This document shows, in pieces, positions 1 through 5,309 of a DNA stretch of 7,164 bases. The DNA is from Candidatus Berkelbacteria bacterium (GTDB lineage: Bacteria; Patescibacteriota; UBA1384; VFKW01): positions 1 to 7,164 of the forward strand of contig VFKW01000123.1 in assembly GCA_009885355.1 (NCBI GenBank). Reading direction: 5' to 3'. Both the position numbers and the translations under genes were made by a program. The notes beneath the pieces were generated by a model. That model ran no database searches, was not told where the DNA came from, and saw nothing but the letters and a program-made list of their open reading frames with translations. Numbering within the stretch: position 1 is the stretch's first letter; every line of letters starts with the position of its first letter.

Positions 1-2
1 AT

Positions 3-92
3 CGAAATAAAAAAAGATCCAAGATAAACTGGACATTTACAAAAGAAAAAGCAATTAAAAAGTTTAAGCTTGAGATATTGCACAAAGACTAA
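3..92 (+). pseudogene. C-terminal tail of a possible IS630-like transposase (partial)
   Basis: An open frame enters from the left edge and ends at TAA (90-92), giving 29 residues. It contains KINWTFTKEKAIKKFKLEI, which resembles the C-terminal signature of many IS630-family transposases (pattern roughly INWxFTxxxARxKLKxLYP). The DDE catalytic residues would lie outside the window, so only the extreme tail is visible and I cannot tell whether the gene is intact upstream. The call rests on one short motif. A lysine-rich tail of an unrelated protein is the main alternative. Confidence 0.35.
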
Positions 93-165
93 GATGATTT
101 GATACTAGTGCCTAGATTGTACCATTATTTTTGCAAAAAGTCAGAGTATGCGGGGGTAACGGGAC

Positions 166-374
166 GCATCACTTTTCAACCAAATTTTTTGATAATTATT
201 CCTCCGTTGCTCACTGCTTTCTCCCATTGTCTTATAAAAAATATCTGTTCGATTATTACCCCGAGCATTAATATGTAAATAATATTCGGTAAGCATGAAT
301 CTTGATTATCGTGGCATAATCTAAGTGCATATAGCATTAAGCTTATGGTAAATCTCGAGGTTAAAAAGTGATGT
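166..374. repeat. 209-bp segment bounded by 16-bp inverted repeats (MITE-like)
   Basis: GCATCACTTTTCAACC (166-181) and GGTTAAAAAGTGATGT (359-374) are inverted copies matching at 14 of 16 positions. The interior has no convincing gene; the 67-codon minus-strand frame inside it starts within the right inverted repeat and shows no recognisable domain. No clear target-site duplication is seen. The segment sits between the possible transposase tail and repeat A. The rest of the gap 93-416 shows nothing further. Confidence 0.45.
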
Positions 375-416
375 ATCACCTTACTTAAACACTTCTTGTA
401 CAGGCTATAAAAATTA

Positions 417-760
417 GAGGACGGTTCTCTTTTAACCTGGGAAATGCAAAATATTTTATATTTTTGCCTGAAAGATCATATTTTTTGCAAATAATTCTCA
501 ATTATTCAAATTTTGTGAATGAGTATGCGAATGAGAAGCGTCTCCTCTCCCCTCCGCCTTATAATTAAATGACATATGACATAAGATTAGATGATTATAG
601 ATTATAGATTGGGGCTAGTGGGATATTTGATTGGAGGGGAATTTTGAGAAAATATTGCGCTTGGCGTTTTGGAGCGGTGCGGAAATGATTGATGATGTTG
701 ATTTACTAAGAGATAAATGAAATTTTGCGAATGGACTTGGGAATAAGAGCCAGTCCCTCC
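417..760. repeat. Dispersed repeat family, copy A (full length, palindrome decayed)
   Basis: Full-length copy of about 344 bp. The left end reads GAGGACGGTTCTCTTTTAAC, followed by an A/T-rich core (ATGCAAAATATTTTATATTT) shared with copies B and C. An inward inverted end (GAGAAGCGTCTCCTCTCC) lies near 533-550, and the right end reads TTGCGAATGGACTTGGGAAT to CCAGTCCCTCC (760). The 36-bp palindrome of copies B and C is reduced here to TAAATGACATATGACAT (566-582). The right arm aligns with copy C (GGGATATTTGATTGGAGGGG against GGGGTATTTGGTTGGGGGGG). There is no coding content. Copy A ends 10 bp before the Fic-1 operator. Confidence 0.8.
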
Positions 761-770
761 GACATTTCCA

Positions 771-815
771 TTATCCCGACATATTGTCAGGATAATAGTT
801 GATTTTGTCGGGATA
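771..815. promoter_or_regulatory. Three-half-site operator overlapping the Fic-1 promoter
   Basis: TTATCCCGACA (771-781), a 3-bp spacer and TGTCAGGATAA (785-795) form an inverted repeat with one mismatch. A third half-site, TGTCGGGATA (806-815), lies in direct orientation 21 bp after the second, about two helical turns away and inside the -35/-10 spacer. Binding there should block RNA polymerase. The adjacent gene encodes a protein with an N-terminal winged-helix domain, so autorepression is the simplest inference. Confidence 0.7.
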
Positions 816-826
816 CTTGTTATAAT
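799..826 (+). promoter_or_regulatory. Strong extended -10 promoter for Fic-1; predicted leaderless transcript
   Basis: TTGATT (799-804), a 16-bp spacer and a perfect TATAAT (821-826), with TGT just before it forming an extended -10 (TGnTATAAT). The expected transcription start, about 7 bp after the -10, falls on or next to the A of the ATG at 833. No Shine-Dalgarno sequence fits between 827 and 832, so the message is predicted to be leaderless or nearly so. Confidence 0.75.
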
Positions 827-832
827 TATAGT

Positions 833-1876
833 ATGAAGATTACAAGCAGGCAGCAGCAAATCATAATCGCATTCATAACGGGCACCAATACATTGTCGGG
901 GCTTCTTGGCTTGCCAAATTTTGTCGAAGTTACCGAACGAACTCTACAGCGTGATATTAGCGAGCTAGTTCAGAGCCAGATAGTTCAGAGGCATGGTGTG
1001 GCGAGAGCCATTACTTATACTGTGGATAGTAAAGCAAGATTTAATCTGGCATTGACCAAAGAAAGACTGGAAGAGTATTTCGCTAATGAAGGCAGAGCCG
1101 GTATAAGTTATGATTTTAATCGTCTCGATGCTCTAAGGTCAACCACACTCTTTTCAGATTTAGAGCAGAAAGACCTGAATACGTACAATAAAGTTTTTTA
1201 CGAAAAACTCAAGGCTGCACCTAGAGACATCCTGAGACGTGAACGCGAACGCATAACGATAGAGCTATCCTGGAAGTCATCACAAATAGAAGGCAATACC
1301 TATACTCTCCTTGAAACTGAGTCACTGATCAAAGATGGTATCCCAGCAGCTGGAAAATCGAAAGATGAAACAACTATGGTACTGAACCACAAAAAGGCCT
1401 TGGATTTCTCCGAAGAGAATCGAAAGTTTTTTAGCGGTGAGATTACAATACAAACTATCATTGAGCTCCACAAAATTCTAGCAGATGGGCTTATCGACCC
1501 TGGACTAAGAGAACGACTAGTCGGCATCACTGGCAGCGCCTATCGCCCGCTCGATAATAAATTTCAGGTCGAAGAAGAATTAAAGAAACTTTGCGAAGTA
1601 ATTAACAAGAAGCAGGATGTGTTCACAAAAGCCATCCTAGCTTTTACGTATCTCTGCTACATTCAACCATTTAATGATGGCAATAAACGAACCGCTAGAA
1701 TTCTTGCAAATGCAATTCTATACGCAAATGATTCCTTCCCGCTATCGCTGCGAGCAGTTGATGTTAATACCTATAAATTAGCAATCCTGGCTTTCTACGA
1801 GCTAGGTACTCTTGGTAATGCAAAAAAGGTGTTTATTGACCAAGCCAAATTTGCTGCTGAGAATTATGCTATTTAA
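833..1876 (+). CDS. Winged-helix Fic-domain protein with Gln replacing the catalytic His
   Basis: 347 residues. Residues 5-65 look like a DeoR/HTH_11-type winged helix (recognition helix near VTERTLQRDISELV, wing near residues 53-63). Residues about 140-320 form a Fic domain. SSQIEGN (149-155) fits the class II inhibitory motif [ST]xxxE[GN], placed N-terminal to the active site. The active-site loop reads IQPFNDGNKRTAR: the usual HPFxDGNxR histidine is Gln278 (codon CAA), while Phe280, Asp282, Asn284 and Arg286 are kept. In characterised Fic enzymes this His is the general base for AMP transfer, so transferase activity is doubtful unless this subfamily works without it. A regulator that uses the Fic fold to sense nucleotide is one alternative. 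The ATG at 833 is chosen because the extended -10 places transcription start there; there is no SD. The operator at 771-815 suggests self-control. The gene stands alone between repeats A and B. Confidence 0.88.
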   Translation: MKITSRQQQIIIAFITGTNTLSGLLGLPNFVEVTERTLQRDISELVQSQIVQRHGVARAITYTVDSKARFNLALTKERLEEYFANEGRAGISYDFNRLDALRSTTLFSDLEQKDLNTYNKVFYEKLKAAPRDILRRERERITIELSWKSSQIEGNTYTLLETESLIKDGIPAAGKSKDETTMVLNHKKALDFSEENRKFFSGEITIQTIIELHKILADGLIDPGLRERLVGITGSAYRPLDNKFQVEEELKKLCEVINKKQDVFTKAILAFTYLCYIQPFNDGNKRTARILANAILYANDSFPLSLRAVDVNTYKLAILAFYELGTLGNAKKVFIDQAKFAAENYAI

Positions 1877-1920
1877 GCAAGTCATCTAGCCCCCTTAAGC
1901 ATTAGCAATTCCATAACCAT

Positions 1921-2265
1921 AGGAGACAGTTCTCTTTTACCCTAGGAAATGCAAAATATTATATATTTTTGCCTGGAAGATCATAATTTTTTTTCAAATA
2001 ATTCTCAATCATTCAAATTTTACAAATTAACCTGGGAATGAGAAACTTCCCCTCCTCCTTATAATTACACGATATGTCATTTAGCAAGCGGTCGCTTGTT
2101 AAATGACATAAGATTAGACGGTTATAGATAGTGGCTGGTAGTTGGTTAGTGATTAAGGTTGTGGGTGTTTTTTTGGTATATGGTATTAAGTATCAAGGAC
2201 ATAAGGATTTACCCCGTGTATCTTGAAAAAAGCCTAATTTCCAGGAAAAAAGAGAATTGTCCCCT
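1921..2265. repeat. Dispersed repeat family, copy B (full length, terminal inverted repeats)
   Basis: A 345-bp copy. Its left end AGGAGACAGTTCTCTTTTAC and its right end (2237-2265, reverse complement beginning AGGGGACAATTCTCTTTTTT) form terminal inverted repeats of about 30 bp with a few mismatches and one indel. The A/T-rich core matches copies A and C. A second, internal inverted end lies near 2030-2058 (TGGGAATGAGAAACTTCCCC), so a unit of about 137 bp is nested inside. The palindrome is at 2074-2109. The right arm diverges from A and C after about 2125. No ORF is supported inside. The gap 1877-1920 after Fic-1 has no clear terminator. Confidence 0.85.
2074..2109. repeat. 36-bp palindrome of copy B
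   Basis: Left arm ATGTCATTTAGCAAGCG, two-base centre GT, right arm CGCTTGTTAAATGACAT. The 17-bp stem has one G-T pair. It is identical to the palindrome of copy C and shares its outer arm with copies D and E. No T tract follows, so it is not a standard terminator. Confidence 0.9.
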
Positions 2266-2290
2266 AAAATATTTTTGTATTAGTTAATTA

Positions 2291-2303
2291 GGGGACAGGT
2301 CCC
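2291..2303. repeat. GGGGACAGGTCCC partial repeat end
   Basis: GGGGACAGGTCCC is a short near-palindrome of the GGGGACAg/tTCCC type seen at the ends of RAYT-associated repeats. It lies 26 bp beyond the right end of copy B and may be a solo end of a related element. This and 2304-2392 hold nothing else I can support. Confidence 0.4.
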
Positions 2304-2392
2304 ATTTAATCTGAAGTTTAGGCTTTTTGATTTTTGCGGGTTATTTTCCGGTTTTTCTGATATCTCTGCTAATTACTCATCTGGGTCATTAT

Positions 2393-2452
2393 TCAATTTT
2401 TGTGGATGAACTTGAAAAAGAGATTCATCCACGTTTAACTACAAAAATGATT
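2393..2452 (+). pseudogene. Possible remnant of an AAA-type ATPase (Walker B region)
   Basis: A plus-strand frame encodes SIFVDELEKEIHPRLTTKMI. This closely fits the Walker B plus LHP segment of AAA_15/AAA_21/OLD-type ATPases (hhhDExExxLHPxLTxKLI). The frame is open from 2327, but the flanking residues do not resemble an ATPase and the match stops where Fic-2 begins on the other strand. If real, it is about 20 residues of a lost gene. Chance similarity is the alternative; no Walker A is visible. Confidence 0.35.
2402..2432. other. 9-bp stem-loop just past the 3' end of Fic-2
   Basis: GTGGATGAA (2402-2410) and TTCATCCAC (2424-2432) are perfect inverted repeats with a 13-base loop. It lies 20 bp downstream of the minus-strand Fic-2 stop and could mark its mRNA 3' end, but on that strand it is followed by AAAAATT rather than a U tract. 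The arms coincide with the VDE and IHP codons of the possible ATPase remnant, so the pairing may be accidental. Confidence 0.35.
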
Positions 2453-3342
2453 TATTGTTCTTTATCATTTTTGATACCAATTTTCCAAATATTCTTTTCT
2501 AAAAAAGCCTCAATTGTTTGACGGTTTGCCTTATTAATTAAGTTTGAATGAGAAAGTTTATTTTCTTTTGCATAATCACCAAGAGTGATAATATTTTTAT
2601 CTTCCAAATATGCCAATCGTTTATGATAACTATTCGTCAATGCTTTCCCTACAATTTCTTCCATCACGGCAGTATTTTTTTTCGCATCGAATTCCCTGAA
2701 AGCCTCATAATACATTTTTCGATCGATAAATTTGATATTTATCGGCACGAACCCTTCTCTTATCAATAAATAATTATTGATAACACGACCGATTCGCCCA
2801 TTACCATCGACAAATGGATGTGTATGCTCAAAAGTAAGGTGTAATTTTGCGATTCTTTTAATAATATTTTCACTACTAGAGGCGTTGTATTCAGACAGCA
2901 TTTTCGTCAAACGATCCACTACCTCTTTTGGGTTAGGGGCAATATGGCTGCCAACACGAACAAACTCGTTATCTTTTCTAAACCTTCCTGCGATATCGTC
3001 ACGGATATTTGAAATCAACATTTCATGTAACAACAAAATCATAGGAAGATCGAGCTCTTGTTCTTTAGCTTTATTGTTGATGTATGTAACAACTCGTGCT
3101 AGATTTTTTGCTTCAAAAATTTCTCGTTCGCTAATGTATCTATCCAGATCAATCTGCATAAGTATTTTTTCAGTTTCTTCAAGTGTCAGCGTACTATTCT
3201 CAATCGCATTCGAGTTATATACCTGTTCAGCGACTTCTGCTTCCGCAATAAGCTTAATAAGAGATTCTTTGCCAATAGACGCTTTATAATAACGTTCGCG
3301 AAGGGAATTTATTTTATTAAACACATTGAGTATTTTTGCCAT
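2452..3342 (-). CDS. Fic-domain protein, canonical active site, C-terminal helix-turn-helix-like region
   Basis: 296 residues. SNAIEN (44-49) fits the class II inhibitory helix motif [ST]xxxE[GN]. The Fic core follows, with LLHEML (about residues 104-109), the flap region near GSHIAPNP, and a complete active-site loop HPFVDGNGR (His175 to Arg183) continuing IGR. All residues needed for AMP transfer to a target hydroxyl are present, so this is predicted to be an active but self-inhibited AMPylator; the target cannot be read from sequence. Residues 252-288 (ITLGDYAKENKLS, then RQTIEAFLEKNIWKI) look like a small HTH of the MerR/excisionase kind. The start is supported by AAGGAG shortly before the ATG. 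It is a single gene on the opposite strand to Fic-1, with a sigma-70-type promoter at 3385-3413 and a 15-bp inverted repeat just upstream. No antitoxin-like partner gene is adjacent. Confidence 0.92.
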   Translation of the reverse strand: MAKILNVFNKINSLRERYYKASIGKESLIKLIAEAEVAEQVYNSNAIENSTLTLEETEKILMQIDLDRYISEREIFEAKNLARVVTYINNKAKEQELDLPMILLLHEMLISNIRDDIAGRFRKDNEFVRVGSHIAPNPKEVVDRLTKMLSEYNASSSENIIKRIAKLHLTFEHTHPFVDGNGRIGRVINNYLLIREGFVPINIKFIDRKMYYEAFREFDAKKNTAVMEEIVGKALTNSYHKRLAYLEDKNIITLGDYAKENKLSHSNLINKANRQTIEAFLEKNIWKIGIKNDKEQ

Positions 3343-3384
3343 TATTTCTCCTTTATATAACTTTATATTAACACCTATACATTA

Positions 3385-3413
3385 ATATTATTGTTTTTTT
3401 ACGATTTTGTCAA
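3385..3413 (-). promoter_or_regulatory. Sigma-70-type promoter for Fic-2
   Basis: Read on the minus strand: perfect TTGACA (3413-3408), a 17-bp spacer and TAATAT (3390-3385). Transcription would start near 3378, giving a leader of about 35 nt with AAGGAG before the ATG at 3342. Confidence 0.75.
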
Positions 3414-3461
3414 CATAAACGTGAAAAATATCGTATTTATCACTACTTTTCACGTTTATGT
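3413..3461. promoter_or_regulatory. Perfect 15-bp inverted repeat upstream of Fic-2 (operator-like)
   Basis: ACATAAACGTGAAAA (3413-3427) and TTTTCACGTTTATGT (3447-3461) are perfect inverted repeats with a 19-bp spacer. The near arm abuts the -35 box of the Fic-2 promoter, and the spacer contains a small palindrome AATATCGTATT (3427-3437). The position suits a repressor or activator site, plausibly for the HTH-like region of Fic-2 itself. It is unrelated in sequence to the Fic-1 operator. Confidence 0.6.
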
Positions 3462-3474
3462 ATATAGAGTTACG

Positions 3475-3822
3475 GAGTGGAAGGTTCTGCTTTACCAGAG
3501 AAAATGCAAATATTTTATATTTTTACATGGAAAATCATAATTTTTTTTGCAAATAATTCTCAATTATTTTAATTTTGCGAATGAACATGGGAATGAGAAG
3601 TGTCCCCTCCACCTTATAGTTGGACGGTATGTCATTTAGCAAGCGGTCGCTTGTTAAATGACATAAAATTACATGATTACAGGGTATAGATTGTGATGGT
3701 GGGGTATTTGGTTGGGGGGGGTTTTTAGAAAATTTTTGGTGGTTGGGGATGTTGATTTGTTGTTGCGCTAGAGAATGGAGGGAATTTTGCAGCTAAACCT
3801 GGGAAAGAGGAGTGTCCCCTCT
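3475..3822. repeat. Dispersed repeat family, copy C (full length)
   Basis: About 348 bp. The left end GGAAGGTTCTGCTTTACC is degenerate. The shared A/T core (ATTTTATATTTTTACATGG) leads to an internal inverted end (GGGAATGAGAAGTGTCCCCT, 3589-3608), the palindrome at 3629-3664, and a right arm ending GGAAAGAGGAGTGTCCCCT. The same order of parts is seen in copy A. It separates Fic-2 from the secretion operon. Confidence 0.83.
3629..3664. repeat. 36-bp palindrome of copy C
   Basis: Identical base for base to the palindrome of copy B although the flanks differ at several positions, which suggests selection or recent conversion acting on the palindrome. Confidence 0.9.
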
Positions 3823-3853
3823 GGCTCAATTAGTTAAATAATAATCCATTTTT

Positions 3854-3888
3854 GGTTGAACTCAAGATAATATTGATCCTGTTCAATC
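3854..3888. promoter_or_regulatory. Weak inverted repeat upstream of the secretion-operon promoter
   Basis: GGTTGAAC (3854-3861) and GTTCAATC (3881-3888) are inverted copies at 7 of 8 positions, 19 bp apart. They lie 24 bp upstream of the -35 box at 3913, where an activator might bind. The arms are short, so this is tentative. Confidence 0.3.
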
Positions 3889-3912
3889 ATACGGCACTCT
3901 CTTGTGATAAAT

Positions 3913-3940
3913 TTGACAGGAAATTTCTGTAGTGTATATT
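3913..3940 (+). promoter_or_regulatory. Sigma-70-type promoter of the tasA-like/sipW operon
   Basis: TTGACA (3913-3918), a 16-bp spacer and TATATT (3935-3940). Transcription would start near 3947, giving an untranslated leader of about 58 nt that includes the conserved ATGAAGGTCG element at 3957. Confidence 0.65.
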
Positions 3941-3956
3941 AAAAATAGGTTGTAAG

Positions 3957-3977
3957 ATGAAGGTCGGTATCTTGTAA
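3957..3977 (+). other. Conserved leader element ATGAAGGTCG, copy 1 (possible MKVGIL leader peptide)
   Basis: ATGAAGGTCGGTATCTT (3957-3973) recurs as ATGAAGGTCGACAGCTT before the second gene, matching at 14 of 17 positions, while the surrounding leaders differ. Read as codons it gives MKVGIL and stop TAA (3975-3977). It may be a leader-peptide start, a protein-binding site in DNA or RNA, or a leftover of the duplication that made the two substrate genes. Confidence 0.4.
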
Positions 3978-4004
3978 AATTATTATAAAAATAAAGGAGT
4001 AAAA

Positions 4005-4541
4005 ATGTTCAAAATTTTTAAAAGTTTATTTGCTATCATTGCAGTTGGTGCAATCGCAATTAGTTCAACCGGTGCATATTTTACCAAAGAGGTAACACTC
4101 CCAAGCGCCGCCGCCATAACAGCAGGGTCAATCAGTATCAATATTGGTGCCAATGACCAAAATGAAGTGCCATTCAAGATGGATAATTGGATGCCTGGGC
4201 AAACTCAAGAAGTCGTTTTCAATGTAAACAACACTAGCACTGTTCCAGTCACTTTATCTGGATTAGTCAATGGTAAATGGGATAACGGCCTCGATGAATA
4301 TGTTTCAGTCACAGAAGCAGAATATTGGGATGGAACCGCTTGGCAGAAATTGGCAACCACCGGTCACGGTACATTCACTTATGCAAACCGAAACGACGCA
4401 TCAGGGGTTTTATTAGCAGTCCCTGCAAATGATCATGTATCATTGCGAATGACTGCATTATTCAGTACCGATGCTACCGATCTATATCAGGGCAGAACCT
4501 ACAGCGCTGACCTTGTGGTCACTGCTTCGCAGGTAAAATAA
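4005..4541 (+). CDS. TasA/CalY-like secreted protein with SipW-class signal peptide (first copy)
   Basis: 178 residues. Residues 1-26 are a SipW-class signal peptide: basic start MFKIFKS, hydrophobic core to about residue 19, then SSTGAYF, the small-residue plus AYF/AFN pattern seen in TasA, CalY and related substrates; cleavage is expected near Ala24. The mature part starts with a TasA-like pattern (ITAGSISINIG), then WMPGQTQEVVFNVNNTS, matching the nLxPGdxxxxxFxVxNxG stretch of TasA-type fibre proteins, and continues as a predicted beta-rich domain without cysteines. TasA forms extracellular fibres in Bacillus biofilms; a matrix or surface-fibre role here is inferred from family and context. 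AAGGAG lies 5 bp before the ATG. It is the first gene of an operon with a second substrate and the processing peptidase; its promoter is at 3913-3940. It is shorter than Bacillus TasA, nearer the size of CalY-type proteins. Confidence 0.85.
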   Translation: MFKIFKSLFAIIAVGAIAISSTGAYFTKEVTLPSAAAITAGSISINIGANDQNEVPFKMDNWMPGQTQEVVFNVNNTSTVPVTLSGLVNGKWDNGLDEYVSVTEAEYWDGTAWQKLATTGHGTFTYANRNDASGVLLAVPANDHVSLRMTALFSTDATDLYQGRTYSADLVVTASQVK

Positions 4542-4550
4542 ATTTGGATC

Positions 4551-4597
4551 AAAGTCATTGATTGACTTTCTTAATGCCGACAAGCTATTGTCGGCAT
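4551..4597 (+). other. Two stem-loops between the two substrate genes
   Basis: The first hairpin pairs AAAGTCA (4551-4557) with TGACTTT (4563-4569). The second pairs ATGCCGACA (4574-4582) with TGTCGGCAT (4589-4597), a perfect 9-bp stem with a 6-base loop. The second is followed by AAGGGAGG rather than U residues, so it is not a classical terminator. In the middle of an operon such stems can stabilise the upstream message or cause partial termination, which would let the first substrate be made in excess. Confidence 0.5.
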
Positions 4598-4617
4598 AAG
4601 GGAGGGGCAATCAATAA

Positions 4618-4634
4618 ATGAAGGTCGACAGCTT
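4618..4634 (+). other. Conserved leader element ATGAAGGTCG, copy 2
   Basis: ATGAAGGTCGACAGCTT lies 38 bp before the second substrate gene, close to the 31-bp spacing of copy 1. Read as codons, this copy opens a 20-codon frame that ends at TAA (4678-4680), overlapping the ATG at 4673 in another frame. If translated, it could couple or compete with the start of the downstream gene. Confidence 0.4.
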
Positions 4635-4672
4635 ATTTCAAATATACGAACTAATAAATAATAGGAGAAAAA

Positions 4673-5242
4673 ATGTTTAAAATTATCAAAAGCATATTTG
4701 CCATCGTCGCCGTAGCTTCTATCGCAGCCGGCTCGACAAGTGCATATTTTAGCGACACAGCCACGATCACCGGAAATACTTTCTCAACTGGAAAATTGGA
4801 AATCAGAGTCGACGGCCAGCAGACAATATCCGGCCAACATTTTCATAACAATGCCCCTGGCGACGTCCGCAGCTCGGTTCCTGTCCTTGTGACAGATTCA
4901 CTACTTTCCCAAAGTACACTAAACGCAAAAAAACTCTTGCTTTCAGTAAAAAATGTAGCAGGAAATCCAGAGCTAAAGAACGCAACCATCATTCAAGTCG
5001 AAGCAAAAAAAGGAATATCCGGCAGCTGGACTGAGATTTTTGACGGTCAAATGTCAAATCTAAACGAATTAAATATCCTTACCGGCCTTGGAATTTCAGA
5101 ATTAAAACCGTATAATGTTATTAATGATCAAATAATCGGTCTGAGATACAAAATCGGAGTTCCAGAATCAGGTAGCGAACAAAATTCCCTCATGGACAAA
5201 GAAATGTCATGGGATTTCGCAATCGAAGGCAGAACTAATTAA
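4673..5242 (+). CDS. TasA/CalY-like secreted protein with SipW-class signal peptide (second copy)
   Basis: 189 residues. The signal peptide MFKIIKSIFAIVAVASIAAG is nearly the same as in the previous gene and ends STSAYFSD, a textbook SipW-class cleavage region (cut near Ala24). NTFSTGKLEIRVDGQ matches the start of TasA/camelysin-type mature domains, followed by a PGD motif (NNAPGDV). The mature domains of the two proteins otherwise look divergent, so this is probably an old duplication whose products have specialised, for example a major fibre subunit and an anchor or minor component (inference). There are no cysteines and no sortase motif. AGGAG lies 5 bp before the ATG. It shares the ATGAAGGTCG element with its neighbour and is followed 67 bp later by the signal peptidase. 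No HExxH-type protease motif is seen, so a structural rather than camelysin-like protease role is preferred. Confidence 0.85.
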   Translation: MFKIIKSIFAIVAVASIAAGSTSAYFSDTATITGNTFSTGKLEIRVDGQQTISGQHFHNNAPGDVRSSVPVLVTDSLLSQSTLNAKKLLLSVKNVAGNPELKNATIIQVEAKKGISGSWTEIFDGQMSNLNELNILTGLGISELKPYNVINDQIIGLRYKIGVPESGSEQNSLMDKEMSWDFAIEGRTN

Positions 5243-5258
5243 GATTTAATGTTTTTTA

Positions 5259-5284
5259 TTCAGCCTAGAAATATCTGGGCTGAA
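5259..5284 (+). other. 11-bp stem-loop before the signal peptidase gene
   Basis: TTCAGCCTAGA (5259-5269) pairs with TCTGGGCTGAA (5274-5284) around an AATA tetraloop, with one U-G pair. It is preceded by a T-rich run and followed by AAAATAAAG, so it is not a standard plus-strand terminator. It sits between the second substrate and the peptidase and may lower peptidase expression relative to its substrates. Confidence 0.5.
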
Positions 5285-5309
5285 AATAAAGTTATTAAAA
5301 GAGAAAAAT

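Noticed and set aside
176..379. 67-codon minus-strand ORF
   Set aside because: It starts inside one inverted repeat and ends next to the other, has no ribosome site and no recognisable domain. It is treated as non-coding interior of the small element.
602..859. 85-codon minus-strand ORF
   Set aside because: It runs across the right half of repeat A, the Fic-1 operator and the Fic-1 start; composition is low-quality (Thr, Ser, Ile rich) and no motif is visible.
2074..2109. Palindromes as intrinsic terminators
   Set aside because: No T tract follows on either strand and each is embedded in a larger repeat; termination by hairpin alone cannot be excluded but is not supported.
2777..3289. 170-codon plus-strand ORF opposite Fic-2
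   Set aside because: Antisense shadow of a clear Fic gene with a complete active site; it is Ser/Ile-rich with no motif.
2452..3342. Fic-2 as half of a toxin-antitoxin pair
   Set aside because: The inhibitory motif SNAIEN is within the same protein (class II), and no small antitoxin gene is adjacent.
4673..5242. Second secreted protein as a camelysin-type metalloprotease
   Set aside because: No HExxH or comparable zinc motif is visible; family members are often structural.
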